NCBI RefSeq assembly: GCF_001563475.1
Contig: NZ_LPUT01000028.1
Span: 1-64,000 of the forward strand
Reading direction: 5' to 3'
DNA: 64,000 bases
Origin: Sporosarcina sp. HYO08
Lineage (GTDB): Bacteria; Bacillota; Bacilli; Bacillales_A; Planococcaceae
In this document: piece by piece, positions 1 to 8,229 of the stretch
Layout of the letters: every line of letters begins with the position of its first letter
How positions within the stretch are numbered: position 1 is the stretch's first letter
Position numbers and translations under genes: made by a program
Notes under the pieces: generated by a model
Databases searched by the model: none
Seen by the model: the letters and a program-made list of their open reading frames with translations, nothing else
Told to the model about the DNA's origin: nothing

Positions 1-1
1 T

Positions 2-103
2 GTCACGTTGGATAGCGACGTTAGCTTTGTCCTTCATACTTACCAAGTGTACAAAGTTCGGATAAATACACATGAATACACACCAACGCTTACCCCTTTT
101 TAG
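2..103 (+). CDS. possible 3' end of an upstream gene (partial)
   Basis: A reading frame is open from base 2 to a TAG at 101-103 (33 codons). It ends inside a small terminator-like hairpin. The translated tail is not low-complexity but matches no family I recognise. Because the 5' part is outside the window, this may be a chance open frame. Confidence 0.25.
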   Translation, partial: VTLDSDVSFVLHTYQVYKVRINTHEYTPTLTPF

Positions 104-112
104 GGGTTTTTC
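92..112 (+). terminator. short intrinsic terminator
   Basis: A 6-bp stem (ACCCCT / AGGGGT) around a T-rich loop is followed by a run of T. It would end transcription entering from the left edge. Confidence 0.5.
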
Positions 113-173
113 TTTCTTTCTTGGCCGGTATAATTCGAACAAAGCTTTTCACAATCCGGATTAAAGTGAAAAA

Positions 174-663
174 ATGAGCACATTACTTCGGATTTCCCAC
201 TGGATTACTGTGAAAATGAGTAGCTGTAATAATGTGCTCGTTTACAGAATTAGCGGGTTTTTACTGTGTTATTCAACAATCTTTATAGGTAAGTGTCTAT
301 GGGGGAAGGCAGTATATTATGCTCCGCCACCAAAAGATATTGATAGAGAATACCAAAACCTGGTATCACATTATTCGCTGTATCCTGAGTATAAAGATAA
401 TATAGGGATTGAATTCGTAAAAAGATTAACTGACATATATATATAATGTGCTTCACAAATTTCAAAAATTAACAATAGAACTGTTTCCGATGTGTTAAAA
501 TCCACACAGTTGATAGTTATAGCTGTTTTACTTTTGTTGTTAAGTTTTTCGTTAATGATACCGTTTTTTTGAAAAAAGAAGAGCCGGTAAATAAAAGTGA
601 AATAATTAACGACTATGAAATGAAAAATACAGATGTATATAAAATTATAATAGAAAGTAGGTA
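174..663 (+). pseudogene. decayed single-span membrane protein gene
   Basis: One frame from ATG 174 is interrupted by a TAA at 444-446 and then continues in the same frame. It goes on to encode a hydrophobic segment (about IVIAVLLLLLSFSLMI) and stops again at a T homopolymer near 567. Restoring one T there joins it to a further 32-codon charged tail ending at 661-663. The most economical reading is a gene with a soluble N-terminal part, one membrane helix and a hydrophilic tail that carries a nonsense change and a one-base deletion. The family is not recognised. The first 100 bases contain an inverted repeat (176-185 with 230-239), so the original start may lie further in. Confidence 0.45.
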
Positions 664-669
664 ATAAAT

Positions 670-801
670 ATGAGTGAAGAAAAACGTCAAGTACCACCGC
701 CACCGCCGCCACCAAGTTTAAAACCTGTAATAATAAATGAAGGTTTTACAAGAGGCACAGGGAACAGGGAGAATAGTAATAATTCAAATAATCGGCGATA
801 A
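670..801 (+). CDS. small proline-rich hypothetical protein
   Basis: This 43-codon frame has a plausible ribosome binding site (AGTAGG) 9 bases before the ATG. The protein begins MSEEKRQV, then carries a run of seven prolines and ends in an Asn/Arg-rich tail. It begins just after the decayed membrane-protein gene and may be its former partner. No function can be assigned. It is too short to exclude chance, but the Pro run and SD spacing make a real gene plausible. Confidence 0.4.
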   Translation: MSEEKRQVPPPPPPPSLKPVIINEGFTRGTGNRENSNNSNNRR

Positions 802-809
802 GAAATTGA

Positions 810-929
810 GTTCGGGGATCTGTTAGCCGTGCGATTCGGACAATGGGGTTTGATGCAAAAAAAGGTGCTTATGCGGCTGAATCCCTAGCGATGAAATATG
901 CCGATAATCCGATTTCTGGACAACATTAA
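810..929 (+). pseudogene. 3' remnant of an unidentified gene
   Basis: A 39-codon open frame without its own start runs to TAA 927-929. It encodes a protein-like tail that includes GFDAKKGAYAAESLAMKYA. It looks like the C-terminal stub of a larger lost gene next to the other broken genes. The family is not recognised. Confidence 0.3.
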
Positions 930-958
930 ATGAAAAAATTCTTAATTTTAGGTTATAC

Positions 959-986
959 AAAAGGAACCCGATGCCTGGTTCCTTTT
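959..986 (-). terminator. intrinsic terminator of the homing endonuclease gene
   Basis: A perfect 10-bp stem (AAAAGGAACC / GGTTCCTTTT) sits just past the stop codon of the minus-strand gene and has T-tracts on both strands. A diverged copy of this hairpin occurs at 2242-2265. Confidence 0.75.
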
Positions 987-993
987 CACAATT

Positions 994-2040
994 CTACAGC
1001 AAAGATTTTTTTCTTAGATCCCCAATTTTATAAACAATTGACCAATATGTCCTCCCCAGTTGGTCTGCAATGGCCTGATCGGTGACATTAGCTGTTTTTA
1101 GTTTAATAATAAGTTCGATTTCTTCGAAGGTATATGCCCTATTTCTTTCGGAAGAACTGATCACGATGTTAACGCTCTGACCGTATTTCTTATAAATGTT
1201 CTCTGTTTTCTGTTTAATATTTGTTTCTAAATTCGTTTTATACTCCATAGAGGGAATACATTTGACGTAAGGCGCAATGACATTTAATAAGTGTCTGACA
1301 TCTTGCTCTTTATTGATTTTCAGCAAACTTTTATGACCGTGAGGATGGCCAGAGACAACAAAGTTTGTACCAAATGTTTTATTCAGATGATCAGCTAATA
1401 GGTGATTTTCATGAGGTGGTAGATTCAAGGTGTATAAGATGATGCTCGGATGACAGTATACAGTATTTTTTTGCTTATTATATGAGTAGGATATTGTTAG
1501 ACTTCCATCATCCAAATACAAAGTAGCTAAAAATATTGGATGCGTGCATTGTGAAATAAATGACTGACTTAATGATTTGGTGTTGTTTGGATATAGGATA
1601 GAATGAAGCTTCTTGAAATATGGGTGACTAGTGGAATGTAAAAAGTTTCCATTAATCTTAAAATTTAAATCATTTAACTGGGATAATTTCCATTCTCGGT
1701 ACATCCTTTGACTTTCTCCAAAGTGTTCTTGGTAATAATAATTGATACTTCTTTCCGCTCCTTTACTAATGTAGCCATCGCCAAGTAAGCTTCCAAATAT
1801 AATTTGTTCCTGTAAATGAGAGGGTTCAAATTTGGGGATGTTATCTTCATACCATTTTCTTCTATTGACGACTAATTGTTGCTTTAATTCTTGCTTATAT
1901 GTTTTACATTTTGTTACCTTGTGTTGTTTTGCGAGTGTTCGAACTTGATTTATGCTTAAATTTAAGGCCTTTGCAACATCTTTTGTTGCAGTACTGGGGT
2001 AAAATTGTTTTACGTATGAAATCACATCTTCCTTATTCAT
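994..2040 (-). CDS. freestanding LAGLIDADG-family homing endonuclease
   Basis: The 348-residue protein starts with a helix-turn-helix-like segment of about 45 residues. It carries two LAGLIDADG-type motifs: FGSLLGDGYI near residues 82-91 and ATLYLDDGSL near 171-180. Their acidic residues are in the right place to bind catalytic metal. Such enzymes cut a long asymmetric DNA site and spread by gene conversion. There is no surrounding intron or intein, so it is freestanding. I chose ATG 2040 because GGAGG lies 9 bases upstream; the ATG at 2049 directly abuts the SD. The gene is visibly more AT-rich than the core genes. A terminator-plus-C-terminus scar of a second copy lies upstream of it at 2213-2301. 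Confidence 0.8.
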   Translation of the reverse strand: MNKEDVISYVKQFYPSTATKDVAKALNLSINQVRTLAKQHKVTKCKTYKQELKQQLVVNRRKWYEDNIPKFEPSHLQEQIIFGSLLGDGYISKGAERSINYYYQEHFGESQRMYREWKLSQLNDLNFKINGNFLHSTSHPYFKKLHSILYPNNTKSLSQSFISQCTHPIFLATLYLDDGSLTISYSYNKQKNTVYCHPSIILYTLNLPPHENHLLADHLNKTFGTNFVVSGHPHGHKSLLKINKEQDVRHLLNVIAPYVKCIPSMEYKTNLETNIKQKTENIYKKYGQSVNIVISSSERNRAYTFEEIELIIKLKTANVTDQAIADQLGRTYWSIVYKIGDLRKKSLL

Positions 2041-2212
2041 AATTATCATCCTCCGATAGAATGTATGTTCCTTTTATTGTATCTTATTTTAAGAATAAAA
2101 GTAACTAAATAAGCTTTGTTTTATCCTTCAACAACAACCAAATCACACTCGTTCTCCGTGGTACTGACCTTTGAGAGGTGCCTAATTATTAAATTGCGAG
2201 ACACCATCAAAT

Positions 2213-2301
2213 AAAAACGCTCTTAATTTCAGGTTTTACACAAGGAACCAGATATTTGATTCCTTTTTACAGTTTTATAGCACAGATTTTTTCTTTAAGT
2301 T
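2213..2301 (-). pseudogene. 3'-end remnant of a second homing endonuclease copy
   Basis: This stretch aligns with 925-1013, the terminator and last codons of the intact endonuclease. By eye about three quarters of the bases match. On the minus strand it still reads NLKKKSVL-stop, matching DLRKKSLL-stop of the intact gene, followed by the same hairpin. It is best explained as all that remains of a tandem paralog. Confidence 0.55.
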
Positions 2302-2769
2302 ACTTGATAACAGACACAACGTCGAGATCGTTCTCGACAATATATCTTTTAAACCTTTTATTCTTTTAGGTTATTGCTAGGGGCAAATTGCCCTCTGTAG
2401 TCGGGGCATTTTGCACTGCTCCATCGGCTGATTGTGCTACCGCCGAGGATGCACATTGCACCGCCTGCAGTTGTGGCTTTTTATAACGAATGCGAGATCC
2501 TTTTTTTGCCAACCCAATTAGGCCCATCCTAGACATTTGTCGAGATGAACAATTTAACATATAGCTACCGGCGTAAAATTGCCCCGTTTAGTCCGGCTTG
2601 CAGCACAAGCGGCAGAAACAGTAAATTTTTGATTCATCCATACACATTGAATCCCCCTCTATTATTTGAAGATCGAACGACACCTTTCCCCGGATGAACA
2701 ATGCGTTCACATTTTATATAGACCATGCCTTCGAAAAAGTGGACAAACTGTATTTAATCTTTCCTCCTA
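2302..2769. other. intergenic stretch without a supportable gene
   Basis: About 470 bases between the endonuclease remnant and the fliD promoter. There are short minus-strand open frames (for example 2366-2560), but none has a ribosome binding site or a recognisable product. It may be further decayed coding sequence. Confidence 0.4.
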
Positions 2770-2797
2770 TTAACAATCCACCCATCAAACCGATAAA
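2770..2797 (+). promoter_or_regulatory. putative sigma-D (flagellar) promoter for fliD
   Basis: The sequence reads TTAAC, then about 15 bases, then ACCGATAAA. This resembles the sigma-D consensus TAAA-N15-GCCGATAT. It lies about 95 bases before fliD, the expected class of gene for this sigma factor. Confidence 0.5.
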
Positions 2798-2890
2798 ATA
2801 AATAATACACAATAACGAACAGGCGCAACACAACTTTTGAAAAGTGTTGGCACATCCCATATCCATTAAACTTGAGGAGGTTGGAACATC

Positions 2891-5014
2891 GTGAGAATTG
2901 GCGGTTTAGCGAGCGGGATGGACATTAACCAGATCGTAAGTGATTTAATGCGGGCGGAAAGAATGCCGCTTGATAAATTAAAGCAAAAGAAGCAAGTGTT
3001 GGAATGGCAAAGAGATGATTATCGGGCGATGAATACGTTGCTGTTGGATTTTCGGGCAGAATTGACACAAATGAAATTGACATCGAGATATCGCTCAAGC
3101 GCTACATCTTCCACTGACGAATCAAAAGTGACAGCGACAGCTGCCAGCAGTGCAGGGCAGGCTTCTTTTTCGATTTCTAAAGTGACGCAGCTCGCGAGTT
3201 CTGAGCGGATTTTGTCTGGAAAGATTACGAAAGATCCGGACCTTGACCAAAATACTAAGTTGAAAAGTAGCGACAACCTGTTTAAAAGTTTCCAGAATAA
3301 AGGGGACAGGGTAGTATGGTCGCAAGGATCTGTAGAAAGTAAAACGTTGGGTGAAAATGACAGACTGGGAAGCAATAAATATAAATTGAACGAAGTATTA
3401 AAAGATGATGCTCTTTCTTCATGGAGCGTAAAAGTAAATGGGAAAGCGTATAAAGTAGTTACATCGGTTGGCAGCGAGGGTCTGGCAGATAACGAGGTAC
3501 TTGTGAATGCTCAAGGAGAGATTGAATTTAAAAACGCTATCGCCAAGGACAGTGCAATCCGGGTTGACTATATAGCGAAAAACCGGACGGATACATTCAA
3601 GCTTAACGATCAAACAACATCGGTGCAATTGACGCGCGGTTCGGTGCATACGACTGGAATAAATTTTAAACTATCGGGAACAGATCTGAAAGTTACAATC
3701 GATGCGGAAGGCAACGTTAAGTATAATGACGGAGGAGCAGAGTTAGGAAAACTGGATACGGTGACAGGGAAAATTACTTTTTCCTATGGATTTAAGCAAT
3801 ATGTATCTAGCCAAGGGCAAGACTCTAATCTCGAAATTACCTATACCCAAAACTACACGACTTTTTCCCTCGATACCCATACATCCAAAGGAGAAATGCA
3901 TGAAAACTTTATCGTGCAAGGGAATGAGACGATTGCTTCGTTGTCCACTAAGGTGAATGCTTCGAACGTTGGCGTGTCGATGTTTTACGATGAATTTTCC
4001 GGTCAGATGTCTTTGTCAAGGACGGAAACGGGGAAATATAATGAGGAAGTTGTTACAGGTGAAGGGGGCGCTCCAATTACAGATGATGATGGTAAGGAAA
4101 TAATAGACGACGATATTAAGGTAAACGGGGCTTTAATGGAAAAAGTATTTGGTTTTGAAGATGGGAAAGCATCCGTAACAGCGGGGGTGAATGCAAAATT
4201 CGAAATCAACGGCATCACAACAGAACGTCACACTAACACGTTTACAATGGACGGGACAACCTTCACGTTAAAGCAAACTTTCAATGCAACAGATGCGCCC
4301 ATTAGCGTAAATGTAAACAGAGACAACAACCAAATCTTTGAAAATATTAAAGAGTTTGTTGGTAAATATAATGACTTGATCGACAAGATCCAAAAGAAAA
4401 TGAATGAAGAACGTTTCCGGTCTTATTTGCCACTGACAGACGATGAGCGGGAGACGCTTTCGGATAAGCAGCAAGAGCAGTGGGAGGAGAAGGCAAAAAG
4501 TGGGTTGCTTCGCCGGGATCCGCTTCTTTCAAGCGTGCTGTCCAATATGCGGATGAATTTTTCCCAGCCTGTTATGAACGATGAAGTTTCCTCTTTATTT
4601 AATCAGTTGTCGAAGCTTGGCATTACGACTTCTGCGAATTACTTGGAGGGCGGCAAGTTAGAAATTAACGAGGCGAAGTTGAAAAAAGCCATTGAAGAAG
4701 ATCCGCAGTCGGTAGAGAACTTTTTTAGAGGAAGCGGCGGGACGGAAGCTCAAAGCGGTGTGATCCACCGTCTATATGATTCGGTGAATGCGACAATGGA
4801 TCAGTTGAAAGAGCGAGCGGGTAATTCGTTTTCCGTGGGCCATCAATTTGCGCTCGGCCGGGAGATGAAAAATGTGGACGACCGGATTAATAGCTTTGAA
4901 AACCGACTTAAGTCAGTAGAGGACCGTTATTGGCGGCAATTTACGGCAATGGAAAAAGCGATTCAGCGTTCCAACCAGCAAATGATGTTTTTAATGCAGC
5001 AGTTTAGCATGTAA
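2891..5014 (+). CDS. fliD: flagellar hook-associated protein 2, filament cap
   Basis: FliD forms the pentameric cap at the tip of the growing flagellum, where it helps flagellin subunits fold into the filament. The N-terminal signature (RIGGLASGMDINQIVSDLM) and the following heptad-rich helix are typical of FliD_N. The last 200 residues form the helical FliD_C region, ending in a long coiled coil. At 707 residues it is about 200 longer than B. subtilis FliD (about 498); the excess lies in the central beta-rich surface region. The start is GTG 2891 behind GAGGAGG. It is the first gene of the operon with fliS and fliT, probably driven by the sigma-D-like site at 2770. Exposed D2/D3 domains of FliD vary between strains in this way. 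Confidence 0.95.
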   Translation: MRIGGLASGMDINQIVSDLMRAERMPLDKLKQKKQVLEWQRDDYRAMNTLLLDFRAELTQMKLTSRYRSSATSSTDESKVTATAASSAGQASFSISKVTQLASSERILSGKITKDPDLDQNTKLKSSDNLFKSFQNKGDRVVWSQGSVESKTLGENDRLGSNKYKLNEVLKDDALSSWSVKVNGKAYKVVTSVGSEGLADNEVLVNAQGEIEFKNAIAKDSAIRVDYIAKNRTDTFKLNDQTTSVQLTRGSVHTTGINFKLSGTDLKVTIDAEGNVKYNDGGAELGKLDTVTGKITFSYGFKQYVSSQGQDSNLEITYTQNYTTFSLDTHTSKGEMHENFIVQGNETIASLSTKVNASNVGVSMFYDEFSGQMSLSRTETGKYNEEVVTGEGGAPITDDDGKEIIDDDIKVNGALMEKVFGFEDGKASVTAGVNAKFEINGITTERHTNTFTMDGTTFTLKQTFNATDAPISVNVNRDNNQIFENIKEFVGKYNDLIDKIQKKMNEERFRSYLPLTDDERETLSDKQQEQWEEKAKSGLLRRDPLLSSVLSNMRMNFSQPVMNDEVSSLFNQLSKLGITTSANYLEGGKLEINEAKLKKAIEEDPQSVENFFRGSGGTEAQSGVIHRLYDSVNATMDQLKERAGNSFSVGHQFALGREMKNVDDRINSFENRLKSVEDRYWRQFTAMEKAIQRSNQQMMFLMQQFSM

Positions 5015-5038
5015 ATTAGATAAAATGAGGTGGCTTAC

Positions 5039-5440
5039 ATGGCAGTAAATAACCCTTACAGGGCGTATCAAAATAATTCAGTCAACACGGCTTCGCCGGG
5101 TGAGTTGACGCTTTTACTTTATAATGGGTGTCTAAAATTTATTAATCAGGCGAAGAAAAATATCGAAGAGAAAAATCATGCGGAGAAAAATACTAATATC
5201 CAAAAAGCGCAAAACATCGTTCAAGAACTGATGGTGACGTTGAATATGGATATCGAAGTGTCTAAACAAATGATGGCACTTTATGATTATATGAAACAAC
5301 GGCTTATCGAAGCGAATATCAAAAATGATCCAGCTGCTTTGGATGAAGTGGCGGAACTGGTCATTGAGTTTCGCGATACGTGGAAGCAAGTCATTCAAAT
5401 GAATCGACAACAGCAATTTGGTACTGGTGGACAGGCGTAA
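5039..5440 (+). CDS. fliS: flagellin export chaperone FliS
   Basis: FliS binds the C-terminus of newly made flagellin in the cytoplasm and delivers it to the flagellar export gate. The 133-residue, all-helical protein opens with the family pattern NPYRAYQNN..NTASPGELTLLLYNGCLKFI. I chose ATG 5039 because GAGGTGG lies 5 bases upstream; GTG 5030 overlaps that SD. It starts 24 bases after fliD, and its TAA stop overlaps the fliT start by one base (TAATG), so the two are translationally coupled. Confidence 0.95.
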   Translation: MAVNNPYRAYQNNSVNTASPGELTLLLYNGCLKFINQAKKNIEEKNHAEKNTNIQKAQNIVQELMVTLNMDIEVSKQMMALYDYMKQRLIEANIKNDPAALDEVAELVIEFRDTWKQVIQMNRQQQFGTGGQA

Positions 5441-5790
5441 TGGCCGCTGTTAAGCATTGTTTTACGTTGACGAAACAACTGTATGACCTGGTCAATGAGA
5501 CAGTGGAGGAAGAAGATAGGGATGAACAGATACGCCAAATTGACCTTCTACTAAGCCAAAGGGAGGAAATTCTACCAGAAATCCAACCGCCTTTTTCAGC
5601 AGAGGAGAAAGAACTTGGCCGGCAAATCGTTGGATATAATCAGCTGATCGATACGAAGCTAAAAAGTTTACGCACGCGAATTCAAGTGGATTTTCAGCAG
5701 GTGAAAAAGAAAGAACAATCGGTACAAAAATATACGAATCCGTATGAAGCACTGCAAACCGATGGCGTGTTTTACGATAAAAAGAATTAA
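5440..5790 (+). CDS. fliT: FliT-like flagellar chaperone
   Basis: The 116-residue helical protein lies directly after fliS with a one-base stop/start overlap. That is the position of fliT, the export chaperone for FliD, in most Bacillales. It is Glu/Gln/Lys rich with coiled-coil character (residues about 5-95) and a short non-helical end. Sequence conservation in this family is weak, so the assignment rests mainly on position, length and composition. ATG 5440 is chosen over the upstream in-frame start at 5380, which lies inside fliS. Confidence 0.75.
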   Translation: MAAVKHCFTLTKQLYDLVNETVEEEDRDEQIRQIDLLLSQREEILPEIQPPFSAEEKELGRQIVGYNQLIDTKLKSLRTRIQVDFQQVKKKEQSVQKYTNPYEALQTDGVFYDKKN

Positions 5791-5802
5791 GGAAGGGACA
5801 AG

Positions 5803-6042
5803 ATGGATAAAACTTACGAAGATCGTAAAAAGTTTCTTGAAGAACAGCTCCAATGGTGTAAGGATCAAGACGCTATCTTAGAGGAAATGAATGTGAAACT
5901 GCATGAAATGAAAAGAATAGCTGAATACGCTGTCGAACATAAGCTTACTGTAGTGGAAGTTGATAAGTTGAATGGTCAATTGAACGAATTGAAGCGTGAA
6001 GTTCATTTTCTAGAAAGTCAGTTGCAGTCCATTGTTCATTAA
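5803..6042 (+). CDS. small coiled-coil protein in the fliDST operon
   Basis: This is a 79-residue charged helical protein with heptad-like spacing over most of its length. It is preceded by GGAAGGGA and lies 12 bases after fliT, so it is co-transcribed with the filament chaperones. I do not recognise the family. Position suggests an accessory flagellar protein, but nothing in the sequence proves it. Confidence 0.65.
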   Translation: MDKTYEDRKKFLEEQLQWCKDQDAILEEMNVKLHEMKRIAEYAVEHKLTVVEVDKLNGQLNELKREVHFLESQLQSIVH

Positions 6043-6063
6043 AACAGGGAAGGTGGGGGGAGC

Positions 6064-6264
6064 ATGGATGTCGCATACCTATCAATGGCATTAAGCCAGG
6101 GACAAGTTCAGCAACAAACTTCTATATCAGTGATGAAGAAAGTGATGAATCAGGCAGCAGGAAATGCGGATTTCATCAACAAGATGATGGGAGAGACGGA
6201 TTTGCAGGCGCTGCAACATGCGGCCCAACCTCATCTAGGTGGGAATATAGATATAAAAGGATAG
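6064..6264 (+). CDS. YjfB-like putative motility protein
   Basis: The 66-residue protein begins MDVAYLSMALSQGQVQQQ and continues with TSISVMKKVMNQA. This matches the short YjfB family (MDIaxLS..xSQ..l.QqvgisVmK), whose members are tied to motility regulons in Bacillus. The SD GGTGGGGGG lies just before ATG 6064. It is the last gene before a strong terminator, so the operon reads fliD-fliS-fliT-coiled coil-yjfB. Its molecular role is unknown. Confidence 0.75.
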   Translation: MDVAYLSMALSQGQVQQQTSISVMKKVMNQAAGNADFINKMMGETDLQALQHAAQPHLGGNIDIKG

Positions 6265-6272
6265 AAAGATCA

Positions 6273-6317
6273 AAGGGGATGTCCCAGAAGAGCTAGGCAC
6301 TTCTGGGACATCCCCTT
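6273..6317. terminator. strong bidirectional intrinsic terminator
   Basis: A perfect 18-bp stem with a 9-base loop lies between the convergent flagellar operon and the first chemoreceptor gene. A/T tracts on both sides let it work in both directions. Confidence 0.85.
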
Positions 6318-6321
6318 CTTG

Positions 6322-8022
6322 TTAAATCGTAAACTGCCCAACAATCCGCTCAAGTTCTTTCGCCATTTGACTCATATCATTTGAACGATTCGCTACTTCA
6401 TCGATGGAAGCGGATGTTTCCTCCGTCGCTGCTGAAATATTATTCGTTGCATCTTCAATGAGTTGGAGGGAATGCGTCAACTGATTGATGAGCTTGACGA
6501 CACGTTGTGAACTTTCTGCCTCTGCCGTCGTCATGTCAGAAATGATCGTGATCTCTTCAACCGTTTCTGCTACCGCATTTGAAATGTCACTTAGCGATTC
6601 AGCCGTCAAACGCACGGTTTCGGTTCCGGTTTCAATCAGTTTCGTGTTTTCCATTGTCGAATGGACGACTTCCTGAATACTCATCATAATCTCTTGGACA
6701 AGCTTTTCCACTTCTACTACTTCTGCATTGGATTGTTCTGCCAACTTACGTACCTCATTCGCTACGACTGCAAACCCTTTCCCGTGTTCGCCAGCACGGG
6801 CCGCCTCAATAGAAGCATTAAGCGCCAGCAAATTCGTTTGTGCTGCAATCGTCGAAATGGAACCGGTAATATCCTGGATCTTTTTCGTCGATTCGATCAG
6901 GTTTTGTACGGTTACACTCGCTTCATCGGAAGACCTTCGAATTTTTTCCATGTCCTCATGAATTTCAGTCGTGCGTCTTTGTCCGTCATTCGAAATTTTC
7001 ATCGTACTTTGAGAACTTTGAACGGTAAAGTCCGCTTTTTCCCTTGCTTCTTGTAAATCATCCGCCAATGAATGAAGAATGGACGAAGCATTTTCGGCGT
7101 TCATTGTCCCATCTGAGATCGATTCCACAGTATGCATCATATTTTGCGCAACTTGTTGGACCGCGTCCTGCATTTCACTCAAAGTGGCGGCGGTTTCAAA
7201 CGAGTTTTGACTAAGTTGGACAGATGTCGATTGAATCGTCCCGATCATTTCGCGCAAGTTTGCCGTCATCATATTCAGTGTTCGTCCTAGATCGCCAACC
7301 TCATCATTGCTTTTCACAATGGTATCTTCAATCGCTAGATTTCCATCCGCAATCTCTTTTGCATGTGCAATCAAGTCTGAGATTGGTTTTGTTTTTCTTC
7401 TAATTAAGTAAAGCGTGATAATCGATGCAATCAACATCGGGATTAGGCTGATCAAAATGCCGTTTCGCACAACATCCCATGTCCGTTCACCGACAATCGA
7501 TCCATCAAAATCGATGGCGCTAATGGCAATAATTTCTTTGCTTGAATCATGGTCTTTAAAGATTGGCGCGTAGCCTGAAAGTCTTTCTATGCCGCCTGCT
7601 TCATACAGTTCCGAATACGTAGGGTGTTTCATCGTCAGCAGCCGATTGATCGCTTTTTCATCCATCGGGAAAGTATCTCCCGGCTTAAGTCCTTTGTTTC
7701 GCAAGTTATCATCCAATGCGAGAATCGTTCCGTTCAGGTCGAGGATATATTGCGTTTCGAAAATATCCTTATGGTTAATCGTCCAGTTTAATTGCTTGCC
7801 GACCGCATCCCGGGTTTCTTGATCACCGGCTAACATTTTATCGACATCATCGGGGCGAATTAGCCCTGTTGTGATATTCGCACAGCCATATGCTTCTACG
7901 CCGGCTGCGTCATACAATTTGTCATATGCTGTTTTATAGGTGGAGAATGAGTTGATCACCAGCATTGCAATCATGATACCTACTATAATGGCCCCAAGTT
8001 GTACTGTTAATGTATTTCTCAT
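6322..8022 (-). CDS. methyl-accepting chemotaxis protein
   Basis: This transmembrane chemoreceptor passes ligand information to CheA/CheW. There is a membrane helix near residues 5-25, an extracellular sensor of about 160 residues, and a second helix ([17 protein letters not shown]). A HAMP domain follows, then a long cytoplasmic signalling domain with the hairpin-tip sequence [20 protein letters not shown]. The ligand-binding family is not recognised. ATG 8022 is preferred because AAAGGGAG lies 7 bases before it; ATG 8043 has a poorer, too-close SD. A near-consensus sigma-D promoter lies upstream, as expected for a receptor in the motility regulon. Confidence 0.93.
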   Translation of the reverse strand: MRNTLTVQLGAIIVGIMIAMLVINSFSTYKTAYDKLYDAAGVEAYGCANITTGLIRPDDVDKMLAGDQETRDAVGKQLNWTINHKDIFETQYILDLNGTILALDDNLRNKGLKPGDTFPMDEKAINRLLTMKHPTYSELYEAGGIERLSGYAPIFKDHDSSKEIIAISAIDFDGSIVGERTWDVVRNGILISLIPMLIASIITLYLIRRKTKPISDLIAHAKEIADGNLAIEDTIVKSNDEVGDLGRTLNMMTANLREMIGTIQSTSVQLSQNSFETAATLSEMQDAVQQVAQNMMHTVESISDGTMNAENASSILHSLADDLQEAREKADFTVQSSQSTMKISNDGQRRTTEIHEDMEKIRRSSDEASVTVQNLIESTKKIQDITGSISTIAAQTNLLALNASIEAARAGEHGKGFAVVANEVRKLAEQSNAEVVEVEKLVQEIMMSIQEVVHSTMENTKLIETGTETVRLTAESLSDISNAVAETVEEITIISDMTTAEAESSQRVVKLINQLTHSLQLIEDATNNISAATEETSASIDEVANRSNDMSQMAKELERIVGQFTI

Positions 8023-8061
8023 TATTTTGCTCCCTTTAAACATATTCCTCTTACCTGTCTT

Positions 8062-8088
8062 ATATCGGCGAAAATAAAGAAAATTTCA
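8062..8088 (-). promoter_or_regulatory. sigma-D promoter of the first chemoreceptor gene
   Basis: On the minus strand the site reads TGAA-N15-GCCGATAT. The -10 is an exact match to the sigma-D consensus and the -35 has one mismatch. It lies 40 bases before the receptor start. Confidence 0.75.
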
Positions 8089-8187
8089 ATACGTTCACTA
8101 CACAATTTCAACACATCTGTGACAACAAATGGTAATCAAGCAATTAGATTCATCGGGAGATACGCATTTGACCCGCAACAAACACTA

Positions 8188-8223
8188 AAAAACCGTTCAA
8201 GACCCAAAGTCCTGAACGGTTTT
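8188..8223 (-). terminator. intrinsic terminator of the second chemoreceptor gene
   Basis: A 10-bp stem (AAACCGTTCA / TGAACGGTTT) lies just past the stop codon at 8230 and is followed by a U-tract on the minus strand. Confidence 0.8.
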
Positions 8224-8229
8224 CCTATC

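Noticed and set aside
371-715. 114-codon minus-strand hydrophobic frame
   Set aside because: It is the antisense of the broken membrane-protein gene and the poly-proline ORF. Its Val/Ala and Phe/Ile/Tyr composition is an artefact of that, and it has no start signal.
2366-2560. 64-codon minus-strand frame upstream of fliD
   Set aside because: No ribosome binding site and no recognisable motif. It may be decayed coding sequence but cannot be supported.
5380-5439. Longer N-terminus for fliT
   Set aside because: It would lie wholly inside fliS. ATG 5440, overlapping the fliS stop, is the natural coupled start.
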